This document shows, piece after piece, positions 1 through 6,163 of a stretch of DNA of 11,263 nucleotides. Each line of letters begins with the position of its first letter. The first letter of the stretch is position 1. The translations under genes and the position numbers were made by a program. The notes under the pieces are model-generated. The model was not told the origin of the DNA. It ran no database searches and was given only the letters and a program-made list of their open reading frames with translations. This stretch comes from Bacteroidota bacterium. Lineage in GTDB: Bacteria > Bacteroidota > Bacteroidia > NS11-12g > UBA955. The stretch covers positions 1-11,263 of the forward strand of contig CANFUB010000066.1 of NCBI GenBank assembly GCA_947450015.1, in the 5' to 3' direction.

Positions 1-2215
1 CGAGGGTAACATCGTAATAACCCCCTTTTGGAAATGTTTCGCAATGGGTAAAACCATACGCATTCTTTTTGTTATTGCTGCTCCACCATGTGTAACGGTT
101 GGGGTGGGTTTTCTCTGTCCAAAAAGTATTGTTTTTGGTATCTTCAATACGAGGCGTAAAACACGTTTCGGTTTTGGCACAAGGGGCATTGTTTAATAAC
201 AAGCGAATGATTTTTCCAAATCGAATGTAATAACTGGCTTCCGATTGACATTTGGCAGGATTACTAACTTTTACTGTTATCTGATAACCCAAGCCTGGTA
301 CATTGTATAAATGGGTAAAAGAATCGACAGTTTCATCATTAACGAATAAGATGTTTGATTTTTGTCCATCGCCCCAAACAATATCTATTACTTCGCCCGC
401 ATGGAACTTCGTTTGTTTAAAAAATAAGGAGGCATTGAAAGGTGAACATTGTCCGTAAACTTTCACTTCAATGGTATCTTTTCTATTGTCGTGAATGAAC
501 AATCTATTTTTTACACGCAAGGTGTCAAAGAATTCTTTGTAACCCGCTTTGATTGCATACGAACCATTGTTATACAACTCAGGCCAGCGCTTGTAGCCTT
601 CCTTAAAAATAATGGACATGTAATACATACCTACCCCAATACTATCAGAGCTTACAGGATAATTGTACCAACGCAAACCATTGTCGAAACTAATTTTATA
701 AGGCAATTTTACTTCCGATAATTCATCAAATATTTTATCGCCTAAACAAATATGAATATCGCTGGTATCGGGTTGACAAAGCCTAGAACATTTATTAACT
801 AAAAGTTGTGTGGTTTCATCCGAGCAACCTGTTTTAGCATCGTTAAGGGTGAATGTAATTTGCGACCGATCAATCACATTGCGATAGCGGTGTACCATAA
901 AAGAATCTTCAGCTCCATTGCAATACTCGCTCACATTGCTATTCTTGGTTCTATTGGTAATGCAGTTATTGCCATTCGGGTCGGTGAGGGTCCAATTGAA
1001 ACTGGTAAACTGAGGATCGAAAGTCGACTGGGTAATAAAGAAAACCCTTTTGTTAGGAATGACACAACCATTAAAATTAAATATTTCGAAACTGGCAACG
1101 GGCCCTATCACATGTATGACCTTGGTAACAGAAGTACTGCATTTGCCGCGGTACATCATACATTTCAAATAATGGTACCCTGGTAGCATCATTGAATCAT
1201 CGGTAAACAAGTCGATACTCTCGTTATTGAACACCAATTTCTTCTGATCTAAAAACCAATTAAAATTGGTTAAACCAGCAGGATCGATTTGGGCATTGAT
1301 CATTTTCACACCACTGCCATAACAAATTAATGAATCACTTAAAGTGATGTCCTTTTGAAGGGGACTCATGTCAATTTGTATTTTTCGAGTGGCAATTTCT
1401 GAACAGCCATTGGGCATTGTACCTATTAGGGTTATGTTAAAACTTTTGGTGGCCTTATAGGTTAAACATTTTTGAGATGATAGGTAAGCATTGGTATCAT
1501 TTGGCAGCGAATCGATGGTCCATTTGTAAGTAGGACGCATGGTGTTGTTGTGATACGAATAATTTTGAACACATACTTTGGCGGTTTTGCAATCTAAATA
1601 ATCGAGGGTGCTTTGAAAATTAACATGAATGCCTTCTTTGATGGTCACATATTTTTTAAAGGTATTCATGCAACCCATGTTATCTGTAATTTCAACAAAT
1701 ATTTTGTATTTATCGGCTTTGTAATAGGTATTGCAATTCACTTGACTAGCATAAGGCGAACTGGTATTGTAGGTATTGCCATCGCCCCAAGCGATTATTT
1801 TTTTAACGATGGGTTGATTGGCATTATCGGGAGAGGAAAGATCTTTAAGACAAACCAAATTATGATTGGTACAGCTGTCTGTAAAGTTATCGTAAATAAA
1901 ACTGGCAGTCGGCAAGCCCATCACTTCAATACTCACCGTTTCGGAAGTAGTACTTGCATCGGTAAAAGTAATACTACCTTTTACGGAGTAGGTTCCTTTC
2001 TTCGTATAAACATGCACACTATTGGTGTTATTGGAGGTAAAGCCATCGCCAAATTCCCAATAAATGCTTTGAATGGTTTTACCATTGGTGGGCACATAAA
2101 TAAAACCCGTCACGTCATTAACGCAGACTTGAGAATCGTATTTAATTTGTGCATTTGCATTTGCAGCAAAGCATAAGGCCAAAAACAAACAATAGAATTG
2201 AACAGACTTAAACAT
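1..2215 (-). CDS. Secreted multi-PKD (Ig-like) repeat surface protein, C-terminus missing
   Basis: This frame stays open from the ATG at 2215 to the left edge: 738 codons and no stop, so the C-terminus lies outside. Residues 1-22 form a signal peptide (MFKSV, a hydrophobic core, then ANA before Q23), so the protein is exported. The rest is a chain of PKD/Ig-like domains. WEFGDG (53-58) and WGDG (143-146 and 614-617) are PKD signatures, each followed by a Y...G.Y.V strand. Equivalent tryptophans at 53, 143, 232, 320 and 408 are 88-90 residues apart; further ones at 516, 614 and 710 suggest about eight domains. Cysteines are frequent, so disulfides are likely. In Bacteroidota such proteins are usually adhesins or gliding-related surface proteins exported by T9SS with a C-terminal sorting domain; here that domain would lie past the edge, so this is inference. 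No enzyme domain is visible and the specific role is unknown. Confidence 0.9.
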   Translation of the reverse strand, partial: MFKSVQFYCLFLALCFAANANAQIKYDSQVCVNDVTGFIYVPTNGKTIQSIYWEFGDGFTSNNTNSVHVYTKKGTYSVKGSITFTDASTTSETVSIEVMGLPTASFIYDNFTDSCTNHNLVCLKDLSSPDNANQPIVKKIIAWGDGNTYNTSSPYASQVNCNTYYKADKYKIFVEITDNMGCMNTFKKYVTIKEGIHVNFQSTLDYLDCKTAKVCVQNYSYHNNTMRPTYKWTIDSLPNDTNAYLSSQKCLTYKATKSFNITLIGTMPNGCSEIATRKIQIDMSPLQKDITLSDSLICYGSGVKMINAQIDPAGLTNFNWFLDQKKLVFNNESIDLFTDDSMMLPGYHYLKCMMYRGKCSTSVTKVIHVIGPVASFEIFNFNGCVIPNKRVFFITQSTFDPQFTSFNWTLTDPNGNNCITNRTKNSNVSEYCNGAEDSFMVHRYRNVIDRSQITFTLNDAKTGCSDETTQLLVNKCSRLCQPDTSDIHICLGDKIFDELSEVKLPYKISFDNGLRWYNYPVSSDSIGVGMYYMSIIFKEGYKRWPELYNNGSYAIKAGYKEFFDTLRVKNRLFIHDNRKDTIEVKVYGQCSPFNASLFFKQTKFHAGEVIDIVWGDGQKSNILFVNDETVDSFTHLYNVPGLGYQITVKVSNPAKCQSEASYYIRFGKIIRLLLNNAPCAKTETCFTPRIEDTKNNTFWTEKTHPNRYTWWSSNNKKNAYGFTHCETFPKGGYYDVTL

Positions 2216-2248
2216 AATTTATACAGCTAACTATTCGTTAGACGTATC

Positions 2249-2273
2249 CAAAAATAAATATGTGTCAGACCAA
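2249..2273 (-). promoter_or_regulatory. Possible promoter of the PKD-repeat gene
   Basis: On the minus strand TATTTTTG (2249-2256) matches the Bacteroidota -7 consensus TAnnTTTG fully and lies 33 bases before the ATG at 2215. A TTG (2271-2273) lies 14 bases upstream of it, shorter than the usual spacing to a -33 box, so only the -7 box is persuasive. T-rich matches can arise by chance in AT-rich DNA. Confidence 0.4.
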
Positions 2274-2314
2274 TTGATTTTTTTCTGTTCATATTTTACA
2301 CAAAACAGACAATC

Positions 2315-2382
2315 AAGGGGTTAGGAATTGTTCAATGCTTTTTAGGCCTCATCCCCTAACCCCTTCTCCATAGGAGAAGGGG
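2315..2382. repeat. GC-rich hairpin with a competing inverted repeat, possibly a dispersed intergenic element
   Basis: CCCCTTCTCC (2360-2369) and GGAGAAGGGG (2373-2382) form a perfect 10-bp stem with a 3-base loop. Part of the left arm also belongs to a second perfect 11-bp inverted repeat, AAGGGGTTAGG (2315-2325) with CCTAACCCCTT (2355-2365), so the two foldings exclude each other. It sits between the end of the barrel gene and the promoter of the PKD gene. No T-run follows the stem on the minus strand, so it is not a standard intrinsic terminator for the barrel gene, though it could end or protect that mRNA. Its GC content contrasts sharply with the AT-rich surroundings. From memory, hairpins of this CCCCTAACCCC type recur between genes in many bacteria; that was not checked here. 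Confidence 0.7.
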
Positions 2383-2404
2383 AATAACATTTTAGAATAT
2401 TTTT

Positions 2405-3136
2405 TTACAGTGAAAATAGCTTTAAATAAATATTGGCACCCCAAGCAAAACCAGTAGAATACAAGTTACTTTCATAGTTTAAAGAACCATATTTAATCCT
2501 GTAATCATATTGGTACATTCTTATAAAACTATTTTGAGTCCACAATTGAATTCCAAGCTTAAACCTACCAATTCTATAATCCATACCAGCTGCGAAATAT
2601 GGCATAATTGTATACTTTCTTTTCTTTTCAAAAGCAAATGTTCGAAAAATAAATCTGTCATTGTTTATAGGGGTTACGTCAGCTATACTGGGTTCATCGG
2701 AATTTAATTTGTTGAATAATTTAGTTCCTACCTCAACATTAAAGTCAAAACTTTTGTACTCCATTACCAACTTTTTAAGTCCGATTCCAATGTATGTATA
2801 GCGAGGTAAAATTGTTTTATTTAAAACCGCACCTGTTTGATATTGTCCAGGTTTTAAAGAATCCGAACTTAACGTAAATTCCGACTTACCACTTACAGAA
2901 AGATTTGCACCACCATACATTGCACAAAGAAATAATTTTGGATGTTTTGAAGTTAATTTTCTTTGAATTTTTAAACCAAAATCTGATGAATTAAAATAGG
3001 AATGTGAATAAAAATTAGGTTGTTTAATTTGCAATTTTGAGTAAGAAAAGTACGAAGAATAAAAAAAAGTAAATTCAATTGGTTTATCAACTCGTTTTTG
3101 ACATTGCGAAACTTTTATGTTATAAATCAAGGCCAA
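2405..3136 (-). CDS. Probable outer-membrane beta-barrel protein, start uncertain
   Basis: The product is about 243 residues counted from a TTG at 3136 and is not assigned to a family. Its second half alternates polar and hydrophobic residues with many Tyr, Phe and Gly (YTYIGIGL, YFAAGMDYRIGRFKLGIQLW, GFAWGANIYLKLFSL at the very end), as in small Bacteroidota outer-membrane barrels. The TTG start leaves too short an export signal. The same frame stays open upstream to 3190 and adds a good signal peptide (NKIIKTICIILALIYNIKVSQ), but that stretch has no ATG, GTG or TTG; ATT codons at 3160 or 3175 would fit. The first in-frame stop upstream is the stop of the WG-repeat gene at 3191-3193. The gene is clearly AT-richer than its neighbours (14/60 G+C at 2701-2760 and 15/60 at 3061-3120, against 26/60 at 3541-3600 in the WG gene), which suggests foreign origin or weak constraint. 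It may share the mce/WG transcript. Confidence 0.65.
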   Translation of the reverse strand: MALIYNIKVSQCQKRVDKPIEFTFFYSSYFSYSKLQIKQPNFYSHSYFNSSDFGLKIQRKLTSKHPKLFLCAMYGGANLSVSGKSEFTLSSDSLKPGQYQTGAVLNKTILPRYTYIGIGLKKLVMEYKSFDFNVEVGTKLFNKLNSDEPSIADVTPINNDRFIFRTFAFEKKRKYTIMPYFAAGMDYRIGRFKLGIQLWTQNSFIRMYQYDYRIKYGSLNYESNLYSTGFAWGANIYLKLFSL

Positions 3137-3190
3137 TATAATGCAAATTGTTTTGATAATTTTGTTGGTTAGAATTATTAGAATATAAAA

Positions 3191-4342
3191 CTACAACTCC
3201 TTAAAAAACTCTTTGCCTTTGGTATTAATAACACCTAAACGACCGCCACTTTTAATGATGGCATAACCGTTTTTAAAGGCATCTGCACTGGTGTAAATAA
3301 AAGGAATTACTAAACGTGAATTATCATCACTATAGCCCCAATAACCCGCTAAATTTTGAATGGGAATTAAACCATTACCTATTTTACCAACACTGCTCAA
3401 CTGCATGCTGTAATCGCCCATCACATCGAAAGTAGAATTGTAGAGGCGAATGGTTGGTAACATATAACCTACCACCCCTAAAAACAGCGAATCGCCCATG
3501 TGTTGGGCATAAGAAAACAAGGGCGAAAACTGTCCCTTCTTATCTATAAAATAACGGTCGAAGGCCAAATCGTTGGCCGCATTCACAATGGCTTTGCCAT
3601 CGATAAATTCTTTTTCATAATTTAAATAATCGGCATAGTCGAACCCTTCGTGCACAAATTTAGAAAGCACAATATGACCTGCGGTATCCATGAATTGCAA
3701 ATTGGTTTTTACATTTAAAGTATTGTTAATAAGCGAACGCGTTTCAACATACACTGCTGCCATGCCTTCACTAAAAATACCTGCAGGACGAATGGTATCG
3801 GGCAATAGTAATTGTTTACCCCATCTGTTAATGTATATAAATTTCGATTTGTATTTGGCCAATAAATACCCTGATTTAAAATACAAACTCGATGAGTCGA
3901 AATCGGGCTCGCGTACCCACAAACCTTGGGTATTAATGATGCCACATTTGTTTTTCATTGAGACAACGGCCAAGCCTTCAGAAAAATTTTCGGTGGCGTT
4001 GAATACAATGTTAAATGCATTTTTACCACTGGCATTAATGTAATAAGATTGCTTGCGGTTGTTGGTAAAAGGACAAAGACCATTTTCAAACCTTCCATAA
4101 TGCACACCCGCTTCGGTAATGATTTCGCCTTTTGTGTTGATGCCGTAATAAAAACTATCGCGCTTTACAAAGGCCACACCATTCTCAAAAAAATCGGCCA
4201 AGGCATAAACAGGTTGTATCACTAGCTTACCCGAAGTATCACTAAAGCCCCATAAATCGCCAAGGCGATAGGGCACCAATTGCGCAGCACTTTGTTGAAT
4301 GCTAGCAGTTATCAATAAAATTGCAAAAATCAGTCGCCTCAT
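3191..4342 (-). CDS. Secreted WG-repeat protein
   Basis: This 383-residue protein has a signal peptide (MRRLIFAILLITASIQQSAA, cleavage near residue 20) and is otherwise built of WG (KWG-type) repeats. Each unit has the form W/Y-G-hydrophobic-(D/N)..G.LVIQP.Y......F..G.A.V. Clear copies start at about residues 30 (LWGFSDTSGKLVIQPVY), 66 (YGINTKGEIITEA), 133 (CGIINTQGLWVREP) and 334 (YWGYSDDNSRLVIPFIY), with weaker ones near 100, 169 and 369; the centre (200-330) is degenerate. WG-repeat proteins are common in Bacteroidota and are thought to form beta-rich binding or scaffold surfaces; no enzyme activity is known for the repeat itself. The protein is probably periplasmic or on the cell surface. 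The gene begins 36 bases after the mce stop, so the two may be co-transcribed. The ligand cannot be told from sequence. Confidence 0.88.
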   Translation of the reverse strand: MRRLIFAILLITASIQQSAAQLVPYRLGDLWGFSDTSGKLVIQPVYALADFFENGVAFVKRDSFYYGINTKGEIITEAGVHYGRFENGLCPFTNNRKQSYYINASGKNAFNIVFNATENFSEGLAVVSMKNKCGIINTQGLWVREPDFDSSSLYFKSGYLLAKYKSKFIYINRWGKQLLLPDTIRPAGIFSEGMAAVYVETRSLINNTLNVKTNLQFMDTAGHIVLSKFVHEGFDYADYLNYEKEFIDGKAIVNAANDLAFDRYFIDKKGQFSPLFSYAQHMGDSLFLGVVGYMLPTIRLYNSTFDVMGDYSMQLSSVGKIGNGLIPIQNLAGYWGYSDDNSRLVIPFIYTSADAFKNGYAIIKSGGRLGVINTKGKEFFKEL

Positions 4343-4356
4343 ATTTTCAGTAGATT

Positions 4357-4364
4357 CAAATTGA
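4357..4364 (-). promoter_or_regulatory. Weak -7-like box before the WG-repeat gene
   Basis: TCAATTTG on the minus strand matches TAnnTTTG at seven of eight positions (C for A) and lies 14 bases before the ATG at 4342. It sits in the 36-base gap after mce and overlaps the small palindrome TTCAAATTGAA. It would let the WG gene be transcribed without mce. It may be chance, and no convincing -33 box was seen. Confidence 0.22.
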
Positions 4365-4378
4365 ATGCCATTCGTTGC

Positions 4379-4792
4379 TTAGAGCACGTGGGTATTAATT
4401 TCTTGACAAATTTCTGTTAACACCCCATTGGTACTTTTAGGGTGCGCAAAGGCAATGAGCTTATTATCGGCTCCTTGCTTTGGGGTTTGATTCAGCATTT
4501 CGAAACCATTGGCCAACAAGCGTTCTAATTCTGTTTGCGCATTTTTTACACCAAAGGCAATGTGGTGTATACCCTCTCCTTTTTTCTCAATAAATTTTGC
4601 AATGGCACTATCCGGTCGCGTGGCTTGCAACAATTCTATTTTGGTTTCGCCCACCATAAAAAAACTCGTGATCACGCCTTCGCTTTCTACCTCCTCCATT
4701 TTGTAAGGCGTGGTGTTCAATAATTTTGAAAACAATTCATTCGAAACATGAATGTCTTTTACGGCTATGCCAATGTGTTCAATTTTGTTCAT
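4379..4792 (-). CDS. mce: Methylmalonyl-CoA epimerase
   Basis: The enzyme interconverts (R)- and (S)-methylmalonyl-CoA in the cytoplasm, linking succinyl-CoA/methylmalonyl-CoA mutase to propionyl-CoA formation or breakdown. The 137-residue length is usual for the family. The protein shows the two-module VOC (glyoxalase-like) fold: IEHIGIAVKD (4-13) opens the first module and GEGIHHIAFGV (72-82) the second. Expected metal ligands are present: H6, E53 in KIELLQ, H76 or H77 in the IHHIAF motif, and E127 in LTEICQ. ATG at 4792 gives the normal MNKIEHIGIAV beginning. It is the first gene of the minus-strand group and is divergent from aroC. Other VOC enzymes such as glyoxalase I are less likely because the GEGIHHIAF and the C-terminal HPKSTNGVLTEICQ pattern are epimerase-like. 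Confidence 0.95.
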   Translation of the reverse strand: MNKIEHIGIAVKDIHVSNELFSKLLNTTPYKMEEVESEGVITSFFMVGETKIELLQATRPDSAIAKFIEKKGEGIHHIAFGVKNAQTELERLLANGFEMLNQTPKQGADNKLIAFAHPKSTNGVLTEICQEINTHVL

Positions 4793-4807
4793 AAAAATTA
4801 GGGTCTA

Positions 4808-4815
4808 CAATATTA
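4808..4815 (-). promoter_or_regulatory. Weak -7-like box before mce
   Basis: TAATATTG on the minus strand matches TAnnTTTG at seven of eight positions and lies 15 bases before the mce ATG. No TTG-like -33 box is seen at the right distance, so this is only a candidate. Confidence 0.25.
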
Positions 4816-4912
4816 AGTCGTAATTTAGATTCCACCACCGAATAGGCTTTCTTTTTTATCAAATTGTTTACTTACAAGTCGAAAATTTCTATGGTCTACC
4901 AACACCAGATAG

Positions 4913-4942
4913 TTTTCGATTTGCCTAGGCAAAATCGAAAAA
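4913..4942. repeat. Near-perfect dyad in the mce/aroC divergent region
   Basis: TTTTCGATTTGCC (4913-4925) is mirrored by GGCAAAATCGAAAA (4928-4941), a 13-bp arm with one extra A in the right copy, centred on the palindrome CCTAGG. Neither strand has a T-run after it and no gene ends here, so it is not a terminator. It lies about 120 bases before mce and 95 before aroC, a position suited to an operator; a role in either gene is inference. Confidence 0.6.
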
Positions 4943-4959
4943 GCTAACGGTATGGTATA

Positions 4960-5024
4960 ACCTATCCTAAATTTCTTTTCATTTAAACTTTTATTGCAAA
5001 GTAAAAAAGCTATGAAGGATAGGT
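4960..5024. repeat. Spaced 9-bp inverted repeat ending at the aroC -7 box
   Basis: ACCTATCCT (4960-4968) is repeated in inverted form as AGGATAGGT (5016-5024). The arm centres are 56 bases apart and the last base of the right arm is the first base of the TATATTTG box. The match extends into TATA on both sides if one base is skipped. It could be a pair of protein-binding half-sites or a stem in a longer transcript. A 9-bp match over this span could be coincidence. Confidence 0.45.
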
Positions 5025-5031
5025 ATATTTG
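5024..5031 (+). promoter_or_regulatory. -7 box of aroC, implying a very short or absent leader
   Basis: TATATTTG is a full match to the Bacteroidota -7 consensus and ends only four bases before the ATG at 5036. Transcription would then start at or next to the start codon. No -33 TTG is at the ideal distance; the nearest (4994-4996) is 27 bases upstream. Confidence 0.55.
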
Positions 5032-5035
5032 TAGC

Positions 5036-6094
5036 ATGGCTAACAGCTTTGGCAATCAGTTATCGGTTACTTCTTTTGGCGAGTCGCACGGCCCCTGCAT
5101 TGGCGTGGTGATTGATGGTTTACCATCCAATATTTTTATTGATAAGGCTTTTATTCAAAAGGCACTGGACAGAAGAAAGCCAGGCCAGTCGAGCATTAGC
5201 ACCCAACGCAAAGAGAGCGACCAGTTTCAAATTCTTTCAGGCGTCTTTAACGACCGCAGTACAGGTGCACCCTTAACTATTATCATTCCCAATGAAGATG
5301 CCCAATCGAAAGACTATGAGGCACTGAAAAATGTATACCGCCCAGGGCATGCCGATTTTGTATACGATAAAAAATATGGCAACCGCGACTACAAAGGTGG
5401 TGGCCGCAGTAGTGCCCGCGTTACCGCTGGATGGGTAGCTGCTGGCGCCATTGCAGCACTCTATTTAAAAACAGTAACGAACATTGAGATAAGTGCCATT
5501 GTGAGCAGTATCTATAATATTGCCCTCGCAAAACCATATACCCAATACGATTGGACCACAGCTGAAAATAATATAGTGCGTTGCCCTGATGCAGCAAAAG
5601 CCTCAGAAATGATTGCCTTGATTGAACGTATAAAACAAGAAGGCAATTCGCTTGGTGGTACCATTGCTTGTAAAATCGAAAATGCGCCCGTGGGCTTAGG
5701 TGAACCTTTGTTCAATAAACTAAATGCAGAATTGGCCAAGGCCATGCTCAGCATCAACGCTGTGAAAGGTATACAATTTGGATCGGGTTTCGAAAGCACG
5801 CAACTTTTAGGGAGCGAAAACAACGACACCATAGCCAACAACAGCAACCACGATGGCGGTATCACCGCTGGTATTAGCAATGGCAAAACCATAGAATTCG
5901 AATTGGCTTTTAAACCTACCAGTAGCATCAGTCTTCCTCAAAACATGCTGAACACAGCGGGCGATTCAGAAATTATGTCAGTACCTGGTCGCCACGACCC
6001 CTGTGTATTGCCAAGGGCTGTTCCTATTGTAGAAGCCATGGCTGCATTGGTAATGGCCGACCAATATTTACTAAATTTAAAGTATATTAAATAA
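5036..6094 (+). CDS. aroC: Chorismate synthase
   Basis: It catalyses the last step of the shikimate pathway, 5-enolpyruvylshikimate-3-phosphate to chorismate, in the cytoplasm, using reduced FMN as cofactor; chorismate feeds aromatic amino acid and related syntheses. The 352-residue product is of normal length and carries the family signatures in order: NSFG...SFGESHG (3-19, with H18), RRKPGQS (46-52), RPGHADFVYDKKYGNRDYKG (102-121, with H105), GGGRSSAR (121-128), NHDGGITAGISNG (271-283) and GRHDPCVLPRAVPIVEAM (318-335). H18 and H105 correspond to the two catalytic histidines. The frame is open upstream to a TTG at 4994, but the ATG at 5036 is chosen because the family begins with M-(A/S)-x-NSFG at this point. 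The gene is divergent from mce and is followed by a 69-base gap without a terminator before the first protease gene. Confidence 0.98.
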   Translation: MANSFGNQLSVTSFGESHGPCIGVVIDGLPSNIFIDKAFIQKALDRRKPGQSSISTQRKESDQFQILSGVFNDRSTGAPLTIIIPNEDAQSKDYEALKNVYRPGHADFVYDKKYGNRDYKGGGRSSARVTAGWVAAGAIAALYLKTVTNIEISAIVSSIYNIALAKPYTQYDWTTAENNIVRCPDAAKASEMIALIERIKQEGNSLGGTIACKIENAPVGLGEPLFNKLNAELAKAMLSINAVKGIQFGSGFESTQLLGSENNDTIANNSNHDGGITAGISNGKTIEFELAFKPTSSISLPQNMLNTAGDSEIMSVPGRHDPCVLPRAVPIVEAMAALVMADQYLLNLKYIK

Positions 6095-6120
6095 AATGAC
6101 AGAAATATGACGTAACTTGC

Positions 6121-6134
6121 ACGACTTTTGTCGT
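6121..6134 (+). promoter_or_regulatory. Small hairpin overlapping a -7-like box before the first protease
   Basis: ACGAC-TTTT-GTCGT is a perfect 5-bp stem with a four-base loop. It contains GACTTTTG (6123-6130), seven of eight matches to TAnnTTTG, 33 bases before the ATG at 6164. The overlap of dyad and possible promoter could allow regulation, but the stem is too weak and lacks the T-run needed for a terminator. The rest of the 69-base gap shows nothing. Confidence 0.3.
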
Positions 6135-6163
6135 CTAACTTAACATCAGAATTAACTGTTAAA

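Noticed and set aside
1613..2176. Plus-strand open frame of 187 codons inside the PKD gene
   Set aside because: It is the complement of a well-supported signal-peptide and PKD coding frame; its composition reflects that frame.
2360..2382. Hairpin as a standard intrinsic terminator of the barrel gene
   Set aside because: On the minus strand the stem is followed by TTAGGGGATG rather than a T-run.
4994..5035. Extended aroC start at TTG 4994
   Set aside because: It adds 14 residues not seen in the family, whose members start just before NSFG; the extension also covers the promoter box.
4825..5055. Open frame of 76 codons on the minus strand across the mce/aroC gap
   Set aside because: It starts at a TTG inside aroC, covers the dyads and promoter region, and has no recognisable domain; it looks like a chance frame.
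5512..5928. Minus-strand open frame of 138 codons within aroC
   Set aside because: It lies wholly inside a certain aroC coding sequence and shows no independent signal.
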